64,000 nucleotides of DNA from a virus, in IMG/VR virus record IMGVR_UViG_3300047312_000028, positions 62,001 through 126,000 of that record; one strand, given 5' to 3'. The position numbers and the translations under genes were made by a program. Of the stretch, positions 1 to 8,215 are shown in pieces. The notes under the pieces were generated by a model. That model saw only the letters and a list, made by a program, of their open reading frames with translations, was not told the origin of the DNA and searched no databases. Within the stretch, counting starts at the first letter, position 1; each line of letters opens with the position of its first letter.

Positions 1-908
1 AAAGTCGCCAAGACCCGAAGAAGGTTGGCCGCTGCCGAGTGCGTATTGTTGGTTCACATACAGAATTGAAATCGCAGATCCCAACGAACGATCTTCCTTG
101 GGCGCAACCTCTGCTACCTGTGAACGACAGTTCAAGCTTACAGATCAAAGAGGGCGACTATGTAGTGGGATTCTATCTTGATGGTGAGAATGGTCAAACA
201 CCCATTATCATGGGAATCTTGCCTGGTATCCCAGTCGCGCTTCCAGCAGCAAGCGAAGGGTTTGCCGATCCACGAACAGGTGCAGAGTTATCGAGTGCAC
301 CAAAGAAGCCAGGAGCTTCAGCCGTACGATATCCTGCGAACTTGAACGAATCGACGTTAGCACGAGTTGCACGAAATGAAAAGATCAGTGAGACGGCGAT
401 TCAAACAAAGAAAGATACAGCCGTCAAAGGTGTTGCAGTAGCAGGCGGCGGCACATGGGACGAAACTCTGACTCCCTACGCGACAGTCTATCCCTACAAT
501 CGAGCGATGGAAACAGAGTCGGGCCACATTCTTGAGTTTGATGATACACCAGGCGCCGAACGCATTCATATCTATCATCGATCAGGTACGTTTACTGAAA
601 CACATCCAGATGGTACGCAGGTCATACACATAAAGACGAATGCGATTGAAGTGGTGCTATCTGATAAGAAAATCTATGTCAAGGGAGAACTGGATATTAC
701 TGCCGCGTCAAATATCAATATCAAAGCTGGTAAGAACGTGACAGTTGAAGCGGGCGGAGATATCGTATTGAATGCCACCGGAAAGCTTACGACGCAAGCA
801 GGTGGATCACAATCACACACAGGAAGTAGTATATCAATGACTGGAATTCCATTGAACTGGAATGGACCTCCAGGCGAAATTCTTCAACCTCCAACACCGG
901 TGACATAA
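1..908 (+). CDS. gp5: Baseplate hub / central spike protein, gp5-like, 5'-truncated by the window
   Basis: The reading frame is open from base 3, so the GTG at 39 is an internal codon and the true start lies before the window. The first residues (DPKKVGRCRVRIVG, then PTNDLPWAQPLLP) match the N-terminal OB-fold of T4 gp5, the central spike under the tail tube. The end of the protein is a run of short beta-strand repeats (KGELDITAASNINIKAGKNVTVEAGGDIV in pieces) like the gp5 C-terminal triple beta-helix needle. No lysozyme domain is visible between the two, unlike T4 gp5; the linker is about 70-100 residues of Ala/Pro/Lys-rich sequence. The stop overlaps the PAAR gene start (TAATG). Identity is confident; the missing lysozyme is a direct observation for the part in view. 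Confidence 0.88.
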   Translation, partial: SRQDPKKVGRCRVRIVGSHTELKSQIPTNDLPWAQPLLPVNDSSSLQIKEGDYVVGFYLDGENGQTPIIMGILPGIPVALPAASEGFADPRTGAELSSAPKKPGASAVRYPANLNESTLARVARNEKISETAIQTKKDTAVKGVAVAGGGTWDETLTPYATVYPYNRAMETESGHILEFDDTPGAERIHIYHRSGTFTETHPDGTQVIHIKTNAIEVVLSDKKIYVKGELDITAASNINIKAGKNVTVEAGGDIVLNATGKLTTQAGGSQSHTGSSISMTGIPLNWNGPPGEILQPPTPVT

Positions 909-1216
909 TGAGTGTAGCACTTCCCGTAGTTCGCATGGGTATCGATTTGTGTAGTGGGCACCCAGCCGGGCCAACCTACTTTCCACCACGACCAGCATTA
1001 ACGGGGTCCCCTGATGTATTTGTTGATGGTATCCCTGTTGTACGCGCCACAGATTTATGGGCACCTCATACCAATATTCTTAGTGTACATCCTGGCACTG
1101 GAGTCGGTGGATCCCAAACCGTGTTCGTCAATGGTCTCCCAGTCATGCGTATGACCGATCCAATCGATTGTGGATCAGTCGCGTTGATGGGATCAAGCAC
1201 AGTCTTTTGTGGATAA
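908..1216 (+). CDS. PAAR-motif spike tip protein (gp5.4-like)
   Basis: This 102-residue protein is small and Gly/Pro/Val-rich, with repeated segments of the type GSPDVFVDGIPVVRATD, GSQTVFVNGLPVMRMTD and GSSTVFCG. These are hallmarks of PAAR proteins, which form a cone on the end of the gp5 needle and bind a metal ion at the apex through His/Cys residues. Candidate ligands are the Cys and His of CSGH, the His of APH, the HPG His and the Cys of DPIDCG. It starts inside the stop codon of the gp5-like gene (TAATG), so it is translationally coupled to the protein it caps. T4 has a PAAR protein, gp5.4, at the corresponding place. Confidence 0.88.
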   Translation: MSVALPVVRMGIDLCSGHPAGPTYFPPRPALTGSPDVFVDGIPVVRATDLWAPHTNILSVHPGTGVGGSQTVFVNGLPVMRMTDPIDCGSVALMGSSTVFCG

Positions 1217-1224
1217 GGAGTATT

Positions 1225-2007
1225 ATGGCATTCAATCTTGACTTCTCACATATCCCTTCATCATTAGCGATCCCTATTATTCCTTCATCACCTCAGGGAA
1301 TATCTGATGTTTCACGAACGCTGGTCGATAAGATTACGACGGATCCGGGTGGGTTGTTCTCGAACCCTATGATTAACTCTGTGAACGTTTTAGGTGATAG
1401 CACCACGCAGATCGAAACACGACTGAAGAGTATTTCAGATGGATCGTTGACGGATGCAAGTATCAGCCAGCTAGACGCGACTAATTTCCTTTCAACTGAC
1501 CCATTCCAAGACATACGAACGTCGATGGGTAACTTTATGATGCACACCGATCGACTCTCAGGGTTGCTCAAGAGTCAGGGTATCCAAGCGCCTGGTTTGC
1601 AGCAAATTCTCTCTATCGGTACGCAGATGCAAAACATGATGACGTTGCTTCAAGCGAGTAGCGGGTGTCTGGCAGTCTTGGGTGGATGCACAGGCCTGTT
1701 TTCACAAGACACGTTCTCGGGATTCACAGGTCAGATGAATGGTGTACTAACGAGAATGGAACGAGGAGCGGCCACGATTGCTGATATTGCACAAACATTA
1801 AGCGTAGTCGCCAATCTTGTGCGCGGTATCGCCGATAAAGACAGTCAATTTCTTCAGAATTGTGTGAATCAGCTTCAAGCCGCTTCAGTCGCATTAGTCA
1901 TGGAAGCCTTGAATTCTAACCCTTGCACTCAATTTGTCTTTCAGCAGATATCGAATAAGAACCCAGGCGGCCTGTTAAATGTGCTTTCAAAAGCACCCCA
2001 GGTCTAG
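1225..2007 (+). CDS. Uncharacterised baseplate-region protein
   Basis: This 260-residue protein was not recognised. The ATG at 1225 is preceded by a good Shine-Dalgarno (AAGGAG, 1215-1220); an in-frame upstream extension would overlap the PAAR gene and has no such site. The sequence is low in charge and rich in Ser, Leu, Gln and Met, with several predicted helical stretches and five Cys clustered in the C-terminal half. There is no clear signal peptide or catalytic motif. Its position between the spike tip and gp25 suggests a tail or baseplate hub component, for example a hub or tape-measure-associated factor, but that is inference from neighbours only. Confidence 0.7.
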   Translation: MAFNLDFSHIPSSLAIPIIPSSPQGISDVSRTLVDKITTDPGGLFSNPMINSVNVLGDSTTQIETRLKSISDGSLTDASISQLDATNFLSTDPFQDIRTSMGNFMMHTDRLSGLLKSQGIQAPGLQQILSIGTQMQNMMTLLQASSGCLAVLGGCTGLFSQDTFSGFTGQMNGVLTRMERGAATIADIAQTLSVVANLVRGIADKDSQFLQNCVNQLQAASVALVMEALNSNPCTQFVFQQISNKNPGGLLNVLSKAPQV

Positions 2008-2009
2008 CA

Positions 2010-2017
2010 TATAAATA
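2010..2017 (+). promoter_or_regulatory. T4-type late promoter box (TATAAATA) for gp25-gp6-gp7
   Basis: A perfect TATAAATA lies between the preceding stop (2007) and the gp25 start (2023). T4 late promoters place this box at about -13 to -6, which would put transcription start at about 2023, the A of the gp25 ATG. No Shine-Dalgarno lies between box and ATG. gp55, the sigma factor that reads such boxes, is encoded at 51763. Confidence 0.85.
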
Positions 2018-2022
2018 GAACC

Positions 2023-2412
2023 ATGGCTACACCAACGATCTATCAAGACTTTCTCTTAGACTTTACGATACACCCTATCCGCAAGGATTTGGTGCTCACG
2101 ACTAATGAGGATTCGGTCATTCGATCAATCATGAACTTACTCCGAACGAATCACTATGAAGTGCCGTTCCATCCTGAAGTCGGATGTAACATTCGTAAAC
2201 TCTTGTTTGAAAATATCTCTGACTTCACGGCGCGTGATATTTCACGTTTCATTCAAGAAACGATTGAGAACTTTGAACCTCGTGCTACGATCCAATCATT
2301 GGTCGTGGTACCTAACGAAGATTTGAACGCTTACAATATCAAGTTACGAGTCTTCATTAACACATTTGCCAATCCATTATCTGTAGATTTCTTATTAGAG
2401 AGGGTCCGCTAA
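2023..2412 (+). CDS. gp25: Baseplate wedge subunit, gp25-like
   Basis: This 129-residue protein has the size and pattern of T4 gp25, the lysozyme-fold wedge subunit that joins gp6 and the sheath-proximal baseplate. Visible features are the N-terminal YQDFLLDFTIHP segment, the central EVPFHPEVGCNIRKLLFE segment and the conserved Glu-Pro-Arg (ENFEPRATI), followed by a strand-rich end. It overlaps gp6 by the TAATG junction at 2412, matching the gp25-gp6 arrangement of cyanophage-type T4 relatives. There is no Shine-Dalgarno before the ATG; the late promoter box ends 6 bases upstream. Confidence 0.93.
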   Translation: MATPTIYQDFLLDFTIHPIRKDLVLTTNEDSVIRSIMNLLRTNHYEVPFHPEVGCNIRKLLFENISDFTARDISRFIQETIENFEPRATIQSLVVVPNEDLNAYNIKLRVFINTFANPLSVDFLLERVR

Positions 2413-4451
2413 TGTCTGAGAAATTAGTTATCAGCGATTTAGAGTTTGAAACGATCAAGACCAATCTCAAGGCCTTCCTTCAGTCTCAAACCACCTTTCT
2501 TGATTACAACTTTGAAGGGTCTGCCCTTGCCACGCTTATCAATTTGTTGGCGTATAACACATACTATAATGCGTATTACATGAACATGGTCGCCAACGAA
2601 CTGTTCATTGATAGTGCGCAGGTCCGCAACTCGCTCCTATCTCATGCGAAATCGTTGAACTATACACCTGTTAGCCGTCGCGCTCCTACCGCTATCGTTA
2701 ATATTCTCGTGACTCCTCCAGGTGGTAACAGTCAAGCGGTACTCACGTTAGATCGTTTCACTGAGTTCCAGTCACAAGCGATTGACGGAATCAACTACAC
2801 CTTTGTCACCACAGGTGCACAGTCACGATTCAAAGAGAACGGTGCGTTCCCATTTGAAGACATTGAAATCAAAGCAGGTACCCCGCAAGTCGCTACGTTC
2901 ACGTATGATGCGAACGCGCACCCGGTACCAAGATTTGAGTTGCCTAACGACGATATTGATACGAGTACGTTGTTGGTGACCGTGCAAGCGTCAAGCGTCA
3001 ACACGGCATCTGAAGTCTTTGCACAATCTGTAGATATCACAGATTCAGATTCTAACACCGCGGTCTACTACTTAAGCACAAGCACCAGTAATAAGTATCA
3101 ACTCACATTCGGTGATGGTGATATCTCGAAAGCATTAGCGAACGGTAATATTGTCATTGCGAGTTACTTATCTACAACAGGAGTAGACGCGAACAAAGCC
3201 AATTCGTTTGCTACGGGATCAGTCGGTGGGTTCTCGAACGTGATTATCACCCCAATCTCCTCAGCATCGGGCGGAGCAGAACGCGAAACAGATGATTCGA
3301 TCCGAGTTCGTGCACCATTAGCGTACACGTCACAGAACCGTGCTGTGACACAAAAGGATTACGAATCACTCTTGAAGTCACTCTATCCGAACATTCAGAG
3401 CATCTTTGTGTGGGGCGGTGAAGATAACATTCCCCCTGTCTACGGTAAAGTGTTCGTATCGATTGCACCAAAAGAAGGTGTCATTATCAATGATGCAGAG
3501 AAGGTCAGAATCGTATCAGAGATTATCTCTCCAATCTCAATTTTGACAATCACTCCAGAACTTGTTGATCCAGATTATGTGTATCTCAAGTTCCAGACTG
3601 CGGTTGAAGTTGACGGTAAGTTGACACTCTTGACTACACCTCAGATTGCTGAAGTGGTCAGAGCGGCCATTATCAATTACACAGATGCCACATTCAATCA
3701 GTTCGGCGCCATCTTCGTCATTTCAAAGTTTGGTCGCACTATCGATGATTCATTGTCAGCGATCTTGGGATCCGATACGACCTTGCGATTAGAGAAACGA
3801 TTCGATCCAGTCTTCAATGTCAGCACCACTTACACGGTCAGCTTTGCAACTGAATTGCGACATGCACCTATTCAGAGTGCGTTGAAGTCAACAGCATTCA
3901 CGGTGATTGATGGCACAGGCGTTTCACGCACCGCGTATATTGAAGAGGTGTTCAATTCATCGACTGGTGTTGATTCAATCAATATCACGAATCCTGGATT
4001 TAATTATACTGAAGCGCCAACCGTCACGATCACAGGCGACGGTACAGGTGCCACCGCAATCGCTACAATAGTCAATGGTCGTATCGAATCAATCGATATG
4101 GTGAAGCGCGGTACAGGATACACGTCTGCATTAGTCACGATCACTGGTGGTAATGGTCAAGCTGGTGAAGCATCTGCCGTGGTGCAATCGAAGTTCGGTA
4201 CATTGAGACTATTCTATTACAACAGCAACTCAGAAAAGGTAGACATTAACGCAGCAATTGGTACCATTGATTACTTCAAAGGTGAATTGATTATTTCAGA
4301 TTTGACGGTGGTCTCTTCATTGACGGATACTGAAGATGTAAGAATCAGCGTCGAGCCAGAAGCATCGATCATCGAAACCCAACAAAATCAATTGTTGATT
4401 CTTGATTCAAATGATGCCAGCGCAATCAACATTTCTGTAGTCGTTCGATAA
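2412..4451 (+). CDS. gp6: Baseplate wedge subunit, gp6-like (Baseplate_J family)
   Basis: This 679-residue protein matches T4 gp6, the wedge protein whose dimers form the continuous ring of the baseplate. The N-terminus (DLEFETIKTNLKAFLQSQ, then AYNTYYNAYYMNMVANELF) and the central SGGAERETDDSIRVRAP segment are characteristic of the Baseplate_J/gp6 family. The C-terminal third (about residues 524-590) carries two copies of a GxxYTxAPTVTITGxGTGA-type beta repeat that recurs in gp7, gp8 and the 2069-residue protein downstream. The gene is coupled to gp25 and followed after 8 bases by the gp7-like gene. Confidence 0.93.
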   Translation: MSEKLVISDLEFETIKTNLKAFLQSQTTFLDYNFEGSALATLINLLAYNTYYNAYYMNMVANELFIDSAQVRNSLLSHAKSLNYTPVSRRAPTAIVNILVTPPGGNSQAVLTLDRFTEFQSQAIDGINYTFVTTGAQSRFKENGAFPFEDIEIKAGTPQVATFTYDANAHPVPRFELPNDDIDTSTLLVTVQASSVNTASEVFAQSVDITDSDSNTAVYYLSTSTSNKYQLTFGDGDISKALANGNIVIASYLSTTGVDANKANSFATGSVGGFSNVIITPISSASGGAERETDDSIRVRAPLAYTSQNRAVTQKDYESLLKSLYPNIQSIFVWGGEDNIPPVYGKVFVSIAPKEGVIINDAEKVRIVSEIISPISILTITPELVDPDYVYLKFQTAVEVDGKLTLLTTPQIAEVVRAAIINYTDATFNQFGAIFVISKFGRTIDDSLSAILGSDTTLRLEKRFDPVFNVSTTYTVSFATELRHAPIQSALKSTAFTVIDGTGVSRTAYIEEVFNSSTGVDSINITNPGFNYTEAPTVTITGDGTGATAIATIVNGRIESIDMVKRGTGYTSALVTITGGNGQAGEASAVVQSKFGTLRLFYYNSNSEKVDINAAIGTIDYFKGELIISDLTVVSSLTDTEDVRISVEPEASIIETQQNQLLILDSNDASAINISVVVR

Positions 4452-4459
4452 GGTGAACA

Positions 4460-6808
4460 ATGGCCAATACATTATCGCTGTTAGTACGACAACAACTGCC
4501 GGAATATATCCGCAGTGACTACGATACATTTGTAGAGTTTGTCGAAAGCTATTATGAATGGATGGATCAGACCGGCAACGCTATTGACTTAGGCAAGAAC
4601 ATCCCAACGTACATGGACCTGGATACCACGTTGGATGATTTCACTGAGTTCTTCACGAAGCAGTTTCTTCCGTTGTTCCCACCGGACCGCCTCAGTAACC
4701 CAACGTTCTTTATCCAGCACGCCAAAGAACTATACAGAGCAAAAGGCACCGCGAAAGCGACGAAGTTATTCTTTCGATTACTCTATGGTCAAGACATTGA
4801 TCTGTTCTTCCCAAAAGAAAGTATCCTTAGGGCATCGACCAGCGGCTGGACGAATACACCTTCACTCAGACTTGATCCCACGATGTGGACAATTCAACTT
4901 GGAGATGGAGTCACCACACGCTTCCGAGCACTTGATACCTCTCAAGGCGTGACACCTACCGTTTACTTGAACGGGGTCTTACAGGTCAGTGGATATTCAC
5001 ATTCTCCTAACCAACCGTTTATCACATTTACCTCCGCTCCTGCGTTAGGAGTTGAGATTAAGGTCACGTATAACGGACAAGACTTGATCGATCTATTCGA
5101 CACACGCACGATTATTACTCGCTTTGTGGGGCAATCGTCTGGTGCCAGTGCTATCAGCGAATCGTTACAGCAGATCATAAGCGAGAACATCACACAATTA
5201 GACTTAGGTGTATCGTCTTCCCGTGGTACATACACCCAGTTTGAAGTGGTCAAAGGTCGTTGGGTCTATGATATCGACACGCATGAATACTTGGATATTT
5301 ACGGTCGATTAGTGTCATATCTTGCAGGGATTAAACTGGTAGACGGTGGATTGAGCTATAACGTTGGAGACACCGTTGTTATTACGGGTGGAAACCCCAC
5401 AAACGCCGCTACAGCGGTCGTTGAATCAGTCTTCAATGCGTTGATCTCTAATATCACGGTAATCGATGGTGGAGTAGGGTATCAGCCCGGACAAGCTTGT
5501 TACATCACCTCGACTCCAAACACCGGTCTGAACGTCTTTGTGCTCTCTGTAGACACGTCTGAAGCGATACATCCTAACTCATATCCGATCAACCAGGATG
5601 TTATCTCACTCTGGGCAAACACTGCCATGTCAGATAGTGACTTCTACTTTACACCTGGAGTGTCTGAGAACGTCAACACAGTCATGGAAATAGCATTCAC
5701 TGATTTCATTCTCGGTAAGCATCCAATTGAGCGAATCGGTCCTATCTCAACAGTCACGATCACAGCAAGCACCCAGGTATTCAATCCACCACCAACACTA
5801 GCGATTGATCCTTTGATTGTTGTAGTCACAGGAAACACGGCGAATGGAAATGTTGCGACGGCAAACGTGCCATTGAATTACTTCGGCATCATGGGCCGCA
5901 TGAATGTGCTCTCTGGCGGCACCGGATATCAGGTGGATGATGAAGTTGGGTTTGAAAACATTCCAGGGGTTGGATTCGGTATCGGAGGAGCAGCAGAAGT
6001 CACCAGCGTTCATGCAGCGAATTCAGGAATCAAGACGGTTAATTTCAGACCTTACCGTGTTTCAGGAAACGTGACAGTCAATACTTCGGTCTCCAATGTA
6101 GAAGTGATTGGTGTAGGTACAGAATTCACCACAGACTTGAGCGTGAACAATCATATCGAAATTAACAGCGAATCAACCTATGTACAAACTATCACGAACA
6201 ACTTTCACTTGATTGTGAATACCGCGTTTACTCGTTCTTCAACATCACGAAAGCTCGGTCGTTATGGGAAGTATTTTGTCGGTGGTATGAACTATCGCGC
6301 GGATGCAATGCCAACCGTGACTGTTTCATCTGGCAACCCATTTGCAGCAGATGCACATATCATTGTTGAATTGATTCTTCCTAGTGGGGCTGAGTTTGAA
6401 CTTGACTCACAGACAGCAGAACCAGTAGGCAAGATCCGAACGATCAGAATTACAAATCATGGATACGGGTATCAGACTCCACCAATCATCGACTTGAGCG
6501 GTAGTGGTAACGGTAAAGCGAATGCACTAGCGATCATGTTGAGCAACATCTTTCAGGCACCTGGACGATTCCAGACCACTGAGGGATTCTTAAGTTCAGA
6601 TCGTAAGTTACAGAATGATGGGTACTACACAACATTCTCCTATGTGGTACGCTCTCAGACCGCACTTGATAAGTATAAGACGATCTTAAAAGACCTCGTG
6701 CACCCAGCAGGTGTGAAGTTGTGGGGAGAATACGTGGTGGACTCAGAAATCGCAGCAGGAAGTAGTCTATCCGCGAATATCGCCAACACATATAGCACCA
6801 CCTCCTAA
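4460..6808 (+). CDS. gp7: Large baseplate wedge protein, gp7-position
   Basis: This 782-residue protein sits exactly where T4 has gene 7, between gp6 and gp8. The N-terminus (QQLPEYIRSDYDTFVEFVES, then a YEW segment) is the conserved start of a large wedge or structural protein found at this place in cyanophage-type genomes. Beyond residue 280 it is a mosaic of beta modules: GGxxYxxGDxVxIxGG repeats at about 287-360 and 480-520, a VIGxGTxFxxD module at about 532-597 that reappears as an insertion in gp13, and another GYGYxTPP repeat near 660-690. T4 gp7 is longer (1032 residues), so orthology rests mainly on order and the N-terminus. Confidence 0.72.
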   Translation: MANTLSLLVRQQLPEYIRSDYDTFVEFVESYYEWMDQTGNAIDLGKNIPTYMDLDTTLDDFTEFFTKQFLPLFPPDRLSNPTFFIQHAKELYRAKGTAKATKLFFRLLYGQDIDLFFPKESILRASTSGWTNTPSLRLDPTMWTIQLGDGVTTRFRALDTSQGVTPTVYLNGVLQVSGYSHSPNQPFITFTSAPALGVEIKVTYNGQDLIDLFDTRTIITRFVGQSSGASAISESLQQIISENITQLDLGVSSSRGTYTQFEVVKGRWVYDIDTHEYLDIYGRLVSYLAGIKLVDGGLSYNVGDTVVITGGNPTNAATAVVESVFNALISNITVIDGGVGYQPGQACYITSTPNTGLNVFVLSVDTSEAIHPNSYPINQDVISLWANTAMSDSDFYFTPGVSENVNTVMEIAFTDFILGKHPIERIGPISTVTITASTQVFNPPPTLAIDPLIVVVTGNTANGNVATANVPLNYFGIMGRMNVLSGGTGYQVDDEVGFENIPGVGFGIGGAAEVTSVHAANSGIKTVNFRPYRVSGNVTVNTSVSNVEVIGVGTEFTTDLSVNNHIEINSESTYVQTITNNFHLIVNTAFTRSSTSRKLGRYGKYFVGGMNYRADAMPTVTVSSGNPFAADAHIIVELILPSGAEFELDSQTAEPVGKIRTIRITNHGYGYQTPPIIDLSGSGNGKANALAIMLSNIFQAPGRFQTTEGFLSSDRKLQNDGYYTTFSYVVRSQTALDKYKTILKDLVHPAGVKLWGEYVVDSEIAAGSSLSANIANTYSTTS

Positions 6809-6813
6809 TCACG

Positions 6814-6821
6814 CATAAATA
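6814..6821 (+). promoter_or_regulatory. T4-type late promoter box (CATAAATA) for gp8
   Basis: CATAAATA lies 5 bases after the gp7-like stop and 30 bases before the gp8 ATG. It is one of seven CATAAATA boxes in the window. A Shine-Dalgarno (AAGGGA) follows near 6841, so this transcript should have a normal leader of about 25 bases. Confidence 0.82.
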
Positions 6822-6851
6822 GACTGTCTGTGCTTTCACTAAGGGAATTCT

Positions 6852-8189
6852 ATGGCGAACTTTGCAAATGTCTCCCGTCGCTTAGGGTACGAGAGGGCGT
6901 TTACCTTCCTCAATAGCTTCATCACTTCATCGAACGATGCTGTGGTAGGCTATGTTATGTTGGGTCGTAATATCGCCTGGGATGCAAACGATGCTCCTCC
7001 CGCGATCTATGACACTGAAAACACCATATTCGATACCTATGACAATTTCATTGGCGGCAAGAAGATCACTGGAAACGACGTGTACCTTGTGGTGCCCCGT
7101 GTCAACTGGGAAGCTAACGTAGTCTGGACCCAATATGATGACGCAAGCAATGCGCAGTTCTCTTCTGCTAATTCCATGTATGTCTATGCGTCTGGTGGCA
7201 ACGTCTATAAATGTCTAGACAACGCGAATAACTCGTTAAGTACGATTGAGCCAGCAAACAACTATACCAGTGCGAACGGATTTACCGCTCCAGGTGACGG
7301 ATATCTCTGGAAATACATGTACAAGGTGCCTAGCGGCAGCAAGTTCTTGACTTCAGCGTGGATGCCCGTGCCATCGACTCAGAGTGAAGCTTACTTTGGA
7401 TTCGCCAATAATATTGTCGTAGGTGCGATCTCACGATTGATCTTAACAGACGGCGGGGCTGGGTACTCAAATACAAATACTGTTATTCAGATTACAGGTT
7501 CTGGTCAATCCGGTAATGCAACAGCGAACGTGAACGCCAACGGTAATGTCATTGCGGTGACTCTGAACAACAAAGGCGTCGATTACCTACGTGATAATGT
7601 CAGGGTTATCGTGGTAGGATCAGGGGCAAACGCGACTATCCGTACAGTTTTATCACCATATGGTGGTCATGGATTCAATCCAGCACGAGAATTGGGATCC
7701 AACACAGTCATGATCTCAGTCAAAGTTGGAGAGGTTGATTCTACTGAAGGGGATAAGATTACATCGAATAATGAGTTCCGACAGATCGGATTGCTCCTAC
7801 GCCCGCATAAATACGGAGAGGACACTGCGGTTGCTTCAGCAAATGCAAATATCGCCGTCACTATGATGACGCAGATTATTCTTACATCGGGTCCTTCGTA
7901 TCTCAATGATGAATTAGTTTATCAGGGTAATAGTTTCGCTAACTCAACATTCTCCGCTAACGTTGCAGATGTTTTCACGAACGCAGTGCGCACGACAAAC
8001 AGACGCGGCACTCCGATCCCAGGAGACTTGTTGATTGGCCAAACGTCTGGAATTTCTCGTACAGTAGTCGCATACGACAATCCGGACCTCGATGAAGAGT
8101 CTGGTGATTTAGTATACAGTGAGAATCGGGTAGCCGTTCAGCGATCAGACGGACAAGCTGAATGGGTCAAGATCGTGTTAAATTTCTAA
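6852..8189 (+). CDS. gp8: Baseplate wedge subunit, gp8-like
   Basis: This 445-residue protein matches T4 gp8 at both ends. The PGDGYLWKYMYKVPSG segment corresponds to the T4 PGDGYVWEYLFEIP segment, and the C-terminus (SGDLVYSENRVAV ending in VKIVLNF) corresponds to the T4 end (SGEMIYMENRPPI ending in INILFTF). It is about 110 residues longer than T4 gp8 because of insertions: two GGAGYSNTNTVIQITG-type repeats at about 196-250 and an LTSGxxxxxDELVYQGNS module at about 343-400. The start has a clear Shine-Dalgarno (AAGGGA). Confidence 0.9.
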   Translation: MANFANVSRRLGYERAFTFLNSFITSSNDAVVGYVMLGRNIAWDANDAPPAIYDTENTIFDTYDNFIGGKKITGNDVYLVVPRVNWEANVVWTQYDDASNAQFSSANSMYVYASGGNVYKCLDNANNSLSTIEPANNYTSANGFTAPGDGYLWKYMYKVPSGSKFLTSAWMPVPSTQSEAYFGFANNIVVGAISRLILTDGGAGYSNTNTVIQITGSGQSGNATANVNANGNVIAVTLNNKGVDYLRDNVRVIVVGSGANATIRTVLSPYGGHGFNPARELGSNTVMISVKVGEVDSTEGDKITSNNEFRQIGLLLRPHKYGEDTAVASANANIAVTMMTQIILTSGPSYLNDELVYQGNSFANSTFSANVADVFTNAVRTTNRRGTPIPGDLLIGQTSGISRTVVAYDNPDLDEESGDLVYSENRVAVQRSDGQAEWVKIVLNF

Positions 8190-8197
8190 GATAAATA
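8190..8197 (+). promoter_or_regulatory. T4-type late promoter box (GATAAATA) before the DUF4815 giant
   Basis: GATAAATA begins immediately after the gp8 stop codon. The first base deviates from the usual C or T, but the ATAAATA core is intact and the position in a 26-base intergenic gap is typical of the other eleven boxes. A Shine-Dalgarno (AAGGTGGG, 8203-8210) lies between box and ATG. Confidence 0.72.
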
Positions 8198-8215
8198 ATA
8201 CAAAGGTGGGAATTC

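Noticed and set aside
7806-7813. CATAAATA inside the gp8 coding sequence
   Set aside because: It encodes part of a His-Lys-Tyr segment in a conserved frame, lies 400 bases from the next gene start and has no nearby start to serve; chance occurrence is likelier than a promoter.
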